This document shows positions 41,790 through 52,215 of a stretch of DNA of 64,000 nucleotides, piece by piece. Position numbers and translations under genes: made by a program. Source of the stretch: Shinisaurus crocodilurus (Eukaryota > Chordata > Lepidosauria > Squamata > Shinisauridae); the NCBI GenBank assembly GCA_021292165.1, contig CM037888.1:27703140-27767139 (forward strand), in the 5' to 3' direction. Below the pieces are notes generated by a model, which was given only the letters and a program-made list of their open reading frames with translations, was not told where the DNA came from and made no database searches. The number at the start of each line of letters is the position of its first letter. Position 1 is the first letter of the stretch.

Positions 41790-42030
41790 GAAATTCTCTT
41801 CTCTCCAAATCTTATTTCGCCTCACTCCCGTTTCTGTTTTTGACATGTTTGGGGGCTCATTCCAGTGGGGGAAAGTCTGCATTTCTGTGTGTATTTTTTG
41901 AAAGTATGCACTTTCCCACCATTGACTAAAGTGTAAAAATGCATACAGGTTTTTTTTTGGGGGGGGGGAAATCACATTTTGAAGAGTGCATTTTTTCAAA
42001 CAAATACACATTTTTAAAAATACTATTGCA
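41790..42030 (-). mobile_element. hAT-like MITE family 2, partial
   Basis: CTGCATTTCTGTGTGTATTT, CACCATTGACTAAAGTGTAA and AAATGCATACAGG match the family's internal blocks in inverted order. Confidence 0.5.
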
Positions 42031-42532
42031 AATTCAGGACCTTGCAAACAGTTTCGCCCAAAAAAAGTATTCCTGCTTCTGTTTGCATGGTGGTGCCTTC
42101 CCCGCCTGCAGCCTGGGTCGTGCGAACCTGGCCCAATGTGTAAAAAAAAAAAGAGAGAGAGAAGACAAAGAGCAGAACAATTGTTGGAAACCTCTGCCTG
42201 CAGATCCTAGAGATGGGAAACAGCTGGTTCAAGTGGGTCTGAGGTAATGATGAGTGCAAAGGACCGTAGGCCTGCACAAGCTTGGAGTGGCTACTCCCCT
42301 GGCCATTTCGTACTTTCTCTGTGGGTGTTCCATCTCCCCCCCCCCCCGCCATTGCCTCATCCAGCAACACAAACATCATTCCAAAATTCATTTTTGAGAA
42401 ACAAACAACAGCTAAGGAATAATAACTTGTCCCCCAGAACTGTGCCTAATCTGAAGCCCGACAAATCCCAGGTTAACAAAGTGTACCAACTGGTTTTGCA
42501 CTGTCTTTCTTGGCTACACAATCCCATTCAGC
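42031..42532. other. Unassigned sequence
   Basis: Contains an A/GA run at 42141-42163 and a C run at 42337-42348. No repeat family or exon was recognised. Confidence 0.4.
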
Positions 42533-42860
42533 TAGGGATGCTGGAGAAATCCACGACAGATTCAAATGCATGTGGATTTCTATGAATCCAACCTGCATAT
42601 TCTGCAGTGGGCCAACTTTTTCCGAGTTGCACAGATTCCACGTACTTGTGAATGGATTTTTTTCCCCTTTCTTTTTACTTTTTTTTGGGGGGGGTAGAGG
42701 GATTTGCACAAATTTGCACTAGCATAAGCAGAACAAAATTTTCATACGTCCCTAAAATATATCTGACTGACTCCATCGATGAGCAGATGATGAAACAAAA
42801 GACACCTGACAATCCGTGAAACACCGACGGAATGGATTTAACAAAATCCGTACATCCTTA
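42533..42860 (+). mobile_element. hAT-like element, TAGGGATG family 1, 328 bp
   Basis: The ends are TAGGGATGCTGGAG and GTACATCCTTA. Flanks CATTCAGC (42525-42532) and CCTTCAAC (42861-42868) match at 6 of 8. It has GAGAAATCCACGACAG, TGAGCAGATGATGAAAC and GACACCTGACAATCCG, shared with 15742 but without that copy's long middle. Confidence 0.75.
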
Positions 42861-44027
42861 CCTTCAACACATGACATTAAAGTACAGTAACCTCAGAAAC
42901 TGAAACATGTAAAACAACCACATTCAATTGTTTTTTAAAGGAGATTTTGCTTTTCTTCTGATGCCTCCCCCAAGCCCCAAGGAGCACTTAAGAGTTAACA
43001 GTCAACAGCCCATCTAAGGAGGATATTTATTGGTCGAGGCAGGATCACCACCGTTGCTTAAGGTTTCCTTTATGACATTGCCCATGAAAATGCTTCCCAC
43101 TGATTTACATACTTGTCTTTGCAATTTACTATCAGATTTGCTTGACTCCTACATGGAGCAGGAATCTGGCAGAGAAGGTTATAGAACCAGCACGCTTGAA
43201 ACTTCATTTACTGCATTGGTCATAAAATGTGGAATAAATCCACAAATATCCTCTTTCTTTTCCTTTGGAAGCTGAAATGAGGGTCAAGCCTCATGTTACA
43301 TTAAATAGGTAATGTGCAGCTCCGTGTGTGTGTGTGTGTGTGTGTGTATTAAAAAAATTAAAAGTAAGTGGGTGGGACTCGATCTGGACCCCAATTGAAC
43401 CTTTTTTTTTAAAAAAAATTGCTATTTGGTGCATGGGGGGGGGGGATTTTTCAGGATTGCAGTAGTGGAGGGAAGGATTAGGCCTCTCCTCCCAACAGTC
43501 GTTATCTGGATCAGGCCACCTGCCCATAATTTTAGGCTTAAAAAAAAATCAAAGCCCATATGAACCCATACACTATTTAAAATCGTGTGTTTTAAATGTG
43601 ATTTTTAATATTTATACGTGAACCACTTAAGGATTGTATTATATTAAGTGGTATATGTATCACAAATAAATAAAAAACTAGAAAATAAATAAAATAAATA
43701 ACACATTTAATATAGCATGTAATTTGATCCTGAGAAATGTCAAATAATTTGGTAAAAATGATTGAACTGACTGGAAATGTTGTCTGCTCATTACTCCTGG
43801 ACCAAATCTCTACACTGGCTCCTGCTTGATTTCAAAATCACCTTCAAACATTTAGTTCTTCCACCGAAGGCTCTTTCCACCACTCCATCCGTGCCAACAG
43901 GAAGAAATGCATATTTCTGATTGACATTCTTCTGACATCACCCCAAATTCCTCAGACATTTAACCTGAGGAAGAACTTCCAAACTGGCTTTGCTTTTCAC
44001 TTTATAAGAAATTCTGCTGACCATTTT
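42861..44027. other. Mostly unassigned, with (GT)n at 43324-43347
   Basis: 43560-43700 is an AT-rich LINE-like tail (AAGTGGTATATGTATCAC, then AAATAAAT). 43790-43860 vaguely resembles L2 coding sequence but is too decayed to call. The rest is low-copy. Confidence 0.4.
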
Positions 44028-44266
44028 TATTTATTTATTTATTTATACCCCGCCTTTTTTTCCTCAAAGGAACCCAAGGCGGCTTACATAATCCTCCTCC
44101 TCCTCCTCTCCATTTTATCCTCACAACAACCCTGTGAGGTAGACTAGGCTGAGAGTCTGTGACTGGCCCAAAGTCACCCAGTGAGTTTCATGGCTGAGCG
44201 GGGACTAGAACCCGGATCTCCCAAGTCTCAGTCCAACACTCGCACCACTACACCACACTGGCTCTC
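44028..44266 (-). mobile_element. MIR-like tRNA-derived SINE
   Basis: A full minus-strand copy: the ATTTATTTATTTATTTATAC tail, CACAACAACCCTGTGAGGTA, GGGACTAGAACCCGGATCTC and the end ACACCACACTGGCTCTC. Confidence 0.92.
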
Positions 44267-44553
44267 ACACAATGAGGGGATGTGTGTAATATGTCTCAGG
44301 AAACTTGGCTAGCCTTATTATCAACACTCTTTTGAACAAGAGTTTTGATATGTGGGAAGCTACAAATTGACTTTCAACAAGTTAGCTTCAGGCAAATGTG
44401 TGGTGGCAACTGTAGCCAAGTTGTTGGTTGGAATTTAGCCTCCTGGGCCTATCAGATCATACACAAAACACTGGATTTTTGTATGACAGAGAGAAAGAGA
44501 GAGAGAGAATGGGGGGGGGCTACTGTAGCAAGTATATCAGTACCAATCATCAT

Positions 44554-45082
44554 CAGGACCGGTGCAGGGCAGTTTGGCGCCCAAGGCGAAATTATATTTA
44601 GCGCCCCCCCTCTCGTGCCGTGGGGGAGGGCTCCAGAGCAAAGCAGCCCTGCAAACCCCCCCACCGCACTGCCACCTACCTACCTACCTTCCCCCCGCCC
44701 TGGCTGCCGCCGCCTCCGAGGAGGAAGTGACGCGACGGGACCCCTGCGCTCTGTTTTTTTCCAGGGAAACCAGGGCAACAGGGCTGTTTATGCCCTGTTG
44801 CCCTGGTTCCTCCCGCCAAAACAATGCGGGCGGGGCTCCGGAAGCGGCACGGAGAAGGTAGGTGGCGGGGGGAGGGGCGGGGGGAGGCGCGGGGGGAGGC
44901 ACGGCGGCGGGCGGGTGGGAGGCGCGGCGGCTGCGGCGGCTTCGGTGGGCGGGCGGGGGGGAGGCCCGGTGGGGGCGGCGCAGCGGCGGCAGCGAAGAGG
45001 AGCGCAGCGTTTACTGCGCCCTCTTCAGCCACGCGCCCTAGGCAATCGCCTAGTTTGCCTAGCGGTAGCGCCGCCGGCCCTG
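44554..45082. mobile_element. Very GC-rich hAT element, 529 bp
   Basis: The ends are CAGGACCGGTGCAGGGC and CGCCGCCGGCCCTG. Flanks ATCATCAT (44546-44553) and ATCATCTT (45083-45090) match at 7 of 8. Subterminal TTTGGCGCCCAAGGCG and CGCCCTAGGCAATCGCC match the 165-bp element at 2121. A palindrome near 44765-44812 pairs ACCAGGGCAACAGGGC with GCCCTGTTGCCCTGGT. The 251-codon plus-strand frame across it is a product of the GC content. Confidence 0.85.
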
Positions 45083-45090
45083 ATCATCTT

Positions 45091-45644
45091 AGCTACTTGA
45101 AGAGGTCTATCTAAGTGTTGAGATAGCTATAGGTTTGCCCCCTCCCAAGCTGGCATTCCACTAGTTGTATCCTACCAGTTATTTCTGTCCCAACCATCTA
45201 TGCTAGAGGTACTGAGATCCTCTTCAGCCTGAGGGCTGTAATCCATTTTGGAGAAGCTCTTAGGGGCCCCAGTGGCTGGAGGGACCAAAGGCAAAAGGGT
45301 GCAGGTCCAAAGACAAAACAGGTGGCTCCCCAAAATACCAAAAAAAAAACCCCAGCATATTTTAGGTTAAAGCTCATATTGCCAGTAACTAAGTCTTCAG
45401 GGAGACATCTCAATCGTTTAGATTGGTGGAAAAACCTGCACAAAAGCTGGGAAACCACCAAACGATTGGTGGTCAGGGGATTGAGGCAGGGCCCCCCAGA
45501 CTGGGGCTATATTTGGCCTGCAGACCTGAAGTTCTGCACTCCCGGTGAATGGATACATTTTCCAAACAAAACTTAGCAGTCCCATCCTCAACCCCATGCA
45601 ATACACACGCAGTTTAGAAAATAGTTTAGAAAATTTGATCTATA
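45091..45644. other. Unassigned, possibly part of another hAT-like element
   Basis: GAGATCCTCTTCAGCCTGAG and TTTGGCCTGCAGACCTGAAG resemble the ends of a common hAT-type repeat, but I cannot set limits or find a duplication. Confidence 0.35.
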
Positions 45645-45652
45645 TGCACAGG

Positions 45653-46068
45653 TAGGGAAGGAGGAGAAATGTGTGATGCATACGAATGAGGTCGGATTTC
45701 TAGTAGGAATTCAACTTGTGGACCGGCTTTTCCTGAGACGCACGGATTCCGCAGATGTGTGGACCATTTTTTAATGTTCTGGAATTTAATGCAAATTTAG
45801 TCATAGAATAATAATTAAATAAATAAATAAAAAAACCCACTGACCAAAAATGTTCATTTCCTGCCATAGGCTAAAGCAAGAAAATACACATGGGGGGATT
45901 TGCACATTTTTTGAAGTGCAAATTTGCACCAGTACAAACAAATGCAAGCTCAGGAAATGGGGGGGAGAAAGATCTGATTCTTTCAATGAGCAGACAACGG
46001 AACGAAAGACGCCTGACAATCGACAAAATGCAGATGGGACGGATTTAACCAAGTCCATACATTCCCTA
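45653..46068 (+). mobile_element. hAT-like element, TAGGGATG family 1, 416 bp
   Basis: It begins TAGGGAAGGAGGAGAAATG and ends CATACATTCCCTA. Flanks TGCACAGG (45645-45652) and CCCACAGG (46069-46076) match at 6 of 8. It shares GAGCAGACAACGGAACG and AAGACGCCTGACAATCG with the 42533 copy. Confidence 0.7.
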
Positions 46069-46277
46069 CCCACAGGTGGCATATAAACGTTTTATTTTAA
46101 AGAAATAAATACCAGTTTCTTCTCTCTCCTGGATCTCTCCCTTCCAGGAATCCTCAGAAATATAAGTCCTATGCAGGCATTTAGTCTGCACTCATGAGGG
46201 CTAAAAGGGTGGTGAAGGTGAGGGCATGCATGCGCCTAATGTCCCAGGTGCACGGGCATCCCTTTGCGTGCTTAATG

Positions 46278-46444
46278 CAGGGGTGGGCCACTTCTGGCCC
46301 TCTGGACTTAAGTGTGGTCCCCACTGCCCCCAAATTTGCGGCTGCCATGGCCAAAATTTGGCAGTCCACATCAGCAGTGTGGCCCCTGGGGAATTCTAAG
46401 GGGTTGAAACTGGCCCCTGGAGCCTCCATAGTTCCCCATCCCTG
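46278..46444. mobile_element. hAT-type MITE with perfect 8-bp target duplication
   Basis: The ends are CAGGGGTGGGCCACTTC and AGTTCCCCATCCCTG. Flanks GCTTAATG (46270-46277) and GCTTAATG (46445-46452) are identical. The 167-bp element has AATTTGCGGCTGCCATGG and CCAAAATTTGGC inside. Confidence 0.92.
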
Positions 46445-46529
46445 GCTTAATGCAAAGGCCTGCGAGGGGGTCGGGTTGCAAGCATATTCAGCTGTCTTAT
46501 CAGGGCTCCTGATCATGAGGAAGTGTGTA

Positions 46530-46672
46530 AAGGCACGATCCTACACATGTTCAGACTGGAAAAAGAAAGTCCTACAACTCCCAGCATTCTGGGAATTCTG
46601 AACATTCTGGCTGGGGAATCCTGGGAATTGTAGAACTTTCTTCCATCTAAACATGCAAAGGATTGTGCCCTA
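46530..46672. mobile_element. Palindromic MITE (GGGTGCAATCC family)
   Basis: AGGCACGATCCTACACATG on the left mirrors ACATGCAAAGGATTGTGCCC on the right. AAGTCCTACAACTCCCAGCA mirrors TGGGAATTGTAGAACTTTC. The flanks have TAA on both sides if one eroded base is allowed. Confidence 0.75.
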
Positions 46673-47129
46673 AGCGTGCTCAGCTCAATGTCCTTACCGC
46701 ACCCCTGCAGCCATTCATGCTCAACATGTGAAGATCTACAGAGGAGCCGTGCGCACAGGGATATTGTGGGACGGGACCACTTGCGCAAGCTGAAGATACT
46801 GAGGAGTCTCTGTTATGAGATCTCCAGCCTTTCCTCACAGCATTACAGTTCCCCAGAGAAAGGAATTTGCCGTTGAACCAGTTCTTAAGTCTGTCGCATA
46901 GGTACGCCTTAACAGTTTCCATGGGTATATCCCTCCAAGGGTATGTTTCTGTGAAGGAAAAACATTAGGTAGAAATTGGCCCTTCAGGTAAGCTACAGAA
47001 AGAAACCGACTCTTCCTTCCAGAGCATCCTTGGCTGCTCATCAATTGAGGACAAATGAGCACCTACCTGCCTGCCTTCAGGAAAGTGGCACAGATAGACT
47101 TGTTAGAGAACAGTCACGCGCCCAGCACA
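46673..47129. other. Unassigned sequence
   Basis: Low-copy DNA without a recognised repeat or exon. Confidence 0.4.
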
Positions 47130-47400
47130 AAAGCAACTGAGGAGAAGGGCCCACAAAATTAATCTCGTCCGGCGCATAAGGAAATCCTCCGCTGACATTT
47201 GCTGTTCCTGTCAGGCCTAATAAAGAGATTTTTACCTGTATTTGCCTATTCAACACTTCAGCCCTTCAGCCAATTTTGGAAATTATTTCTGATTTATGGC
47301 TTTCTTTCTAACGGGTGTCGTCTCGCCTGTCAATTATCCCTCAAAGCAAATGCTAAGTGAATCCTGGCCGGGTAAAATTAACAAGAGGTAGGGAAGAGGA
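47130..47400. promoter_or_regulatory. Low-copy block, candidate conserved non-coding element
   Basis: CCTAATAAAGAG, GTCAATTATCCCTCAAAG and GGGTAAAATTAACAAG are embedded in unique sequence with no repeat relatives and CpGs kept in otherwise AT-rich DNA. Inference only. Confidence 0.3.
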
Positions 47401-48154
47401 AAGGAGGTGCACGGTCTTGTAAAAAAAAATGGATAATCCCACGAAGGATTCGGCTCGATTGCTTCTGGCGATATTTATGGGCAACGGGGTGGGTGGGGGA
47501 GGGACGAAAAGTTGCTGCAGATGGGGGGGAAAGGTTTAGGACCCCTCCCCCCCCCATCCTGTCGTCATTTGCAGACCACCAGACTAAAACCATAGACCTC
47601 ATTATTACCACAATGTAATTCCTTGGACTTGCTTGCCATTTGGAGCCCCTCGGCTGATTAACATGATGTAGGCTACTTGCAGGGGTGGGGGGGGAAGAAA
47701 AAACACCCAGAACACTTAAACACCTTGTTCATTATTCCTCCCAATTTGACACAAGAGTGAGCTTTGATCTGTGCTCATTACAGACTCCGCATTATGTTTC
47801 TTACCAACCCCCTACCGCAAGCAGATGGGGTGAGCAATTCAGGCAAAGAAACAGGGTCTGCATTCCCCCCCCCACCCCACCCCACCGCCCAAAGAAAGAA
47901 AAAAAAAAATCCTGCTGTTTCTGTTCAGGACTGAAATTGGTATCAGCAGGCTGCTCTAAGCCAGCTTATGACCTTAGAAGGGCCCTCTTCTCTGAATGAA
48001 CTGGGAGCCATATAGCCTCAAATATTTTGGTGGCATAAGGCCCTCTGACCTCCATGCACGGTTCACTGGCCAGAATCGCAGTTCCTAGGGAGGCAACCTT
48101 AAGAATCTACGATTTCACTTGTGCTAAGTGAGAGCTGTTGTAGCACAGTGGCGA
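47401..48154. other. Unassigned sequence with G/C runs
   Basis: 47560-47660 (CATTATTACCACAATGTAAT, GGCTGATTAACATGATG) could extend the preceding candidate element. Homopolymer runs lie at 47524, 47547, 47688 and 47867. No exon was recognised. Confidence 0.35.
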
Positions 48155-48291
48155 ACGGCGCAATCCTGTTATGTTTATACAGAAAAAAAGTGCAACGCCT
48201 CCCAGCATTCTCCAGACAGCCATGCTGGCTGGGGAATGCTGAGAGGTGCCGGACTTTTTTCTGTATAAGCATGCATAGGATCGTGACCTAA
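48155..48291. mobile_element. Palindromic MITE (GGGTGCAATCC family)
   Basis: GGCGCAATCCTGTTATG pairs with GCATGCATAGGATCGTG, and CCTCCCAGCATTCTCCAG pairs with TGGGGAATGCTGAGAGG. Confidence 0.8.
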
Positions 48292-48395
48292 AAACTGTGA
48301 TTTGGAATGTTGAAGGTCAAACGGCAACCTATCTGCAATATCATAGGGCACCAAGAGATGTTCTCATCAGAAAGTCTAACATTCCTGGGTTAAAT

Positions 48396-48852
48396 TAGAG
48401 ATGGAGAAATCTATCCCTTTTGGCTTCTCTCCATTTCTCATTTTTTTCCAATCGCAAGCTTGGTTTCTCTTGAACTTTTGAGAATTTCTCCAGTCTTATT
48501 CATTTCGGTTCATTGAGAATTTTGCTTTTTAAAAGTGTGCATGAACTTTCATAAACCTCTTTGTGCACATTGCCCCAATGCATACATGCATTTTTCTATG
48601 CATTTCCCCCCTCTTTAATGTACACATGTTTGCAAGCAATTTCCCTCACATCATGCATTTTAGAATGCCATTCATCCTTCATATGCACATTTTATGTTTG
48701 TGTGTTTATCATGGAGAACTCCATCAGCATAATTCAGAGAAGTGAGGATTTCAAAGGATAACTGTGGTTCAGTTCACACAGATGTTCAGAAGTGTGAAAG
48801 TAGGTAAATTAGCATTAAAATGTGAGCTGAATGAACTTCTCCTGCATCCTTA
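48396..48852 (+). mobile_element. hAT-like MITE family 2
   Basis: It starts TAGAGATGGAGAAATC and ends CTTCTCCTGCATCCTTA. The middle consists of alternating TGCATTTT/GTGCACATT units. Flanks do not match. Confidence 0.6.
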
Positions 48853-48889
48853 TGGGGTGCGTTATCCTTTCTGTCACCATGATAACATG

Positions 48890-49128
48890 TTGGGGTGGGG
48901 TGTTCTCTATCTCTACTGCACTGCAGCAGCACCACTTCAGATGGCCCAGGGCTTGGCATTGCAGCGACCAATTAAGCAGGGATCAGGTGATCAAAGGAGC
49001 CAATAAGGTTCCATCTGCTTCTATAAAGCTCCGGACTCTGATAGGATCCTTTAGTCTGAGTTGCTCTTGGACTGCTTCATTTTGCTTGCCTCCAAAAGCG
49101 CAAACCACCAGTCAGTCCTGACAAATAC
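48890..49128 (+). mobile_element. LTR-like repeat, copy 2
   Basis: It carries CCAAT (GGAGCCAATAAGG), a TATA-like TCTATAAAGCTCC at about 49020 and the end AAACCACCAGTCAGTCCTGACA. The counterpart is 26625-26856. CCAAT, TATA and a CA end suggest an LTR. Confidence 0.42.
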
Positions 49129-49269
49129 GGGGGCAATAATACTGGCCGTCCTTACAGAGTTGTTGCAAGGATTAATGACATTTGAAGCTCTAAACATTTG
49201 ATATGCACTATGTAAATGCTATGATGTTAAAGGGTCAATGCTTATTTTAGAGTCTAAGGGTCTAAAGGT

Positions 49270-49412
49270 TTTTTCCTGCCTAAACATCCTATGCATGTTT
49301 AGGCAGGAAAAAAAAGTCCTGCTAAAACTCCCACCATCCAGCCATCCAGGCCAGGGCATGCTGGGAGCTGTATGACTCTTTTCTGTCTAAACATACATAG
49401 GATTGCACCCTG
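49270..49412. mobile_element. Palindromic MITE (GGGTGCAATCC family)
   Basis: GCATGTTTAGGCAGGAAAAA mirrors TTTTCTGTCTAAACATACAT. The right end GGATTGCACCC is followed by TGA. The left outer arm appears duplicated at 49274-49290. Confidence 0.75.
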
Positions 49413-49720
49413 ACTCTCTTAAAATCTGTCTCTAAAATTTATATCGTTATTTAAAAAAAAAAAAAATAGACAAAGAGAATATAATGGATGCCCATGACGT
49501 GTATGCCTTGTTTGGAAACTTGCTATGGCATGCCTAAAGCAAATTAAATCCCACCCACACCCCCAGGAAAAAGACAGATCAATAAAATAAATGAAATAAG
49601 GAAAAGATGGGGGAAGGAAAATTTCTCTCCTAAATGTCGATGGTGGACATTGCTTCCTCCCTAACAGGGCTTTCTGCCTTGATATCAGGGTGGCCACTTC
49701 CACATAATCAAAACAGAAGA

Positions 49721-49722
<2 letters not shown>

Positions 49723-49786
<64 letters not shown>
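49723..49786. repeat. (AT)n(AC)n microsatellite
   Basis: AT repeats to about 49755, then AC repeats to 49786. Confidence 0.97.
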
Positions 49787-49787
<1 letters not shown>

Positions 49788-49789
<2 letters not shown>

Positions 49790-50227
49790 TTTATACCTAT
49801 AGATGCAAGCTGAGCAATAATTACTATAATTTGAATATAAATACAATGCATTTCACCATAGTGTGGAAGACTGTGATCAGATGACCTGTGGGCCTTCTCA
49901 TTTTGCTGTCCAGGTGCTACTAACTGTTGATGGTCAACTTCAAGGCCCCTGATCTCCCGTCTTAGGGTTCTTCATGTTTAAGCTGGACTTGGATTGGACA
50001 GCCCTCCAAATAAAAGACAGTAATAAAGGGAGAACTATTGTTGGACAGCCCTTCAAACAGAGGAGTGTCCTCTGTCAATTAGGACACGTGGCCACCCTAT
50101 TTGTCAGCACTCTTTGCCTACTGACCCCTAATTGCTGGGCTTCCTCATGGAATAGAAATAAAATAGATGGACAGAGAGCCAGCGATGCCCTCCAGGCCTG
50201 AGCAAGTGGAGCAAGGCTTCCATCAGT
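49788..50227. other. Unassigned sequence
   Basis: GGACAGCCCTCCAAATAAA and GGACAGCCCTTCAAACAGA, 50 bases apart, are a small direct repeat. Otherwise nothing was recognised. Confidence 0.4.
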
Positions 50228-50531
50228 CTTCCCAAACCTGGTGCTCTCCAGATGTGTTTGACTGTATCACCCATAATCCCCAGTCATTGTACTGTGGGAT
50301 GCTGGCTGAGATGTGGCTTACGCTGGCTCAGCTTGTCTGAGCGTGGAAAGCTAAGCAGGGTCAGGCCTGGTTATTACTTGGATGGGAGACCCCTCCTCTA
50401 GTTTCCTGCATTGAGCAGGGGGTTGGACTCGATAGCCTTGTAGGCTCCTTCCAACTCTATGAGCTATGAAATCTATGAACCAGCTATGATGGAAGTTGCA
50501 GTCCAACACATCTGGATTGGAGAAGGCTAGG
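50228..50531. mobile_element. Palindromic hAT-like MITE split by a 5S SINE
   Basis: The left arm (CTTCCCAAACCTGGTGCTC, CCAGATGTGTTTGACTG) pairs with the right arm (GCAGTCCAACACATCTGG, GGAGAAGGCTAGG). The 5S SINE at 50313-50480 occupies the middle, so it inserted after the MITE. Confidence 0.7.
50313..50480 (+). mobile_element. 5S-rRNA-derived SINE with CR1-like tail
   Basis: GTGGCTTACGCTGGCTCAGC, GAAAGCTAAGCAGGGTCAGG, TATTACTTGGATGGGAGACC and the GGGGGTTGGACTCGATAGCC tail ending GAAATCTATGAA. Full length. Confidence 0.9.
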
Positions 50532-50751
50532 ATGGATAGAAGGATAGATGTCACTGGCACAGCAATAGCTGTGCATAACTGGCGAAACAAGAGCTTCATA
50601 TAGTAGCTAGATGGGTGAGCCTTGTACTGCAGATCTCAGCACAGCTGTGAACTCACTATTGCCTCAGACTGGGATTTTAGCCTTCCTTCATGGCCGATTC
50701 CAAACAGAGACCAGGTGGTACAAATGCTGATGCCCTGAGGTGTGTGAAAAC

Positions 50752-51075
50752 TAGGGAAGCTGGAGAAATCCATAACAGAATCAAATGGGTTCAAATTTCT
50801 AAGAATCCAGCCTGTGGATTCTACATCGGACCAGCTTTTCCAGAGTTCTGCGGACTTGCAGACTGTTTTTTTCTTTCTTTCTGTAATTTACACAAATTTA
50901 GTCAAAGAAAAATGCACAAAATGAAATGACATGCACGGTTTTGGGAGTGCAAATTCGCGCAACTGTGAATTTGCGCAAAATCTGATTCAGTCAATGAGCA
51001 GATGATGGGACATAAGTCACCTGACGATCAGCGAAACGTAGCTGGAATGGATTTTACAACATCCGCACATCACTA
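50752..51075 (+). mobile_element. hAT-like element, TAGGGATG family 1, 324 bp
   Basis: The ends are TAGGGAAGCTGGAGAAATCC and CCGCACATCACTA. Flanks GTGAAAAC (50744-50751) and GTGACAGC (51076-51083) match at 6 of 8. The palindromic middle has GCAAATTCGCGCAAC against GTGAATTTGCGC. Confidence 0.75.
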
Positions 51076-51083
51076 GTGACAGC

Positions 51084-51927
51084 CCATTGAAGAGGCACAT
51101 AGAAGGAAGCTGATGAAAACTTCCCCCAGAAGCACCACATGGTTTTTATCCCCACTCCCCCACATGTCTTAATTGGCACTGTGTATCTATCTGAAGGGTC
51201 AGCGTGCTATGGGAAATTGCATCGTTGCCCTTTCATTACACTATTTAGTGCTGGGAGGAGACTTCCCCTCCACAAAAAAGAATTTGGCATGTGGCTTGGT
51301 GGATTCTATGAGACACCAGGCAGAGGGCTCTTGGGTGTGCTCTCAGTTTGCATGCCTGACTCTCCTGAGCACACAGCTGGAGCAACAAGCTCAATGCTCA
51401 ACCAGCAGAGGTCAGTGGGAATGGCTGACGGCTTATATACTGGCTGCTCCTTGTTCACCAATTGCAGCCGGTTCTGCTTTTTCAGTGGTGACAGCTGGGC
51501 CTTTCCACCTCATGAGTACACCCTTGTCTCCCAAGTAGACCTTTCCTCCTGGGCAAGCCCTGGGTAAAAGGCCGGGGTCTTATGGCAACCACACGGATGC
51601 TCCAACAATGTTTCTGAGCATCCCAGCTGGTCCATCACTGCCAGTGAGTCATGGGATGAGCGAGGAGAGTCAGGAAACCTGGCAGGGCTTGAGATGAGGT
51701 GGAAGTGGTTCTTTGGGCCTTCAGGCGAGGCATCCCTGCAACAGAAATGCTCAGCTTGCCCTGTGTCCTCTGTGGGTGTGGGGTTTGTTGAGGAATTGCA
51801 ATCCACTTTCTCCAAAGAGCCTTCCCTGGGCTTGGGTCACCCAGGAACCCTGACGCTGAACCCACATGCTGCTTGCTGATTAAGGGGCCCACAGGTAGAA
51901 TATGTTCCATCTATACTTCTTAGATTG
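51084..51927. other. Unassigned, with a weak LTR-like appearance
   Basis: A TATA-like CTTATATACTGGC at about 51431 follows GACCAGCAGAGGTC-type sequence. Two overlapping open frames (142 and 121 codons) have no recognisable domain. It might be an old LTR or simple unique DNA. Confidence 0.3.
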
Positions 51928-52215
51928 TCAGGTGCCTTTCGTTACACCGTCCGCTCAGTGATGGAATTGGATTTGCGCAAATTTGGAGTCATGCAAATTT
52001 GCACTCCCTCCCAAAAATGCACAAATCTTCCCAGAATGTGCAAATACCCCCAAAATGTGTATTTTCACACTTTAGTCTATGGGGGAAATGCACATTTTTG
52101 CTCAGTAGTTTTCTTTATTTATTTTACGTATTTTTCTACAACTAAATTTGTGTAAAATTACTATATATATATATATATATATATATTTAAATGGTCCACA
52201 AGTTCTGCTGCAGAA
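51928..52215 (-). mobile_element. Partial hAT-like element (TAGGGATG family 1), with (AT)n
   Basis: ATTGTCAGGTGCCTTTCG and CCGTCCGCTCAGTGATGG are the inverse of the family's right part. Palindromic GCGCAAATTTG / CAAATTTGCAC units follow. An AT microsatellite fills 52162-52186. Both ends are lost. Confidence 0.55.

Noticed and set aside
44345..45100. 251-codon plus-strand open frame
   Set aside because: It runs through the very GC-rich hAT element at 44554-45082, where stop codons are rare. The translation is glycine/arginine/alanine-rich with no domain.
51139..51567. Small protein-coding gene (142 codons)
   Set aside because: An overlapping 121-codon frame on the same strand is equally open and neither has a recognisable domain. 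The region may be an old LTR.
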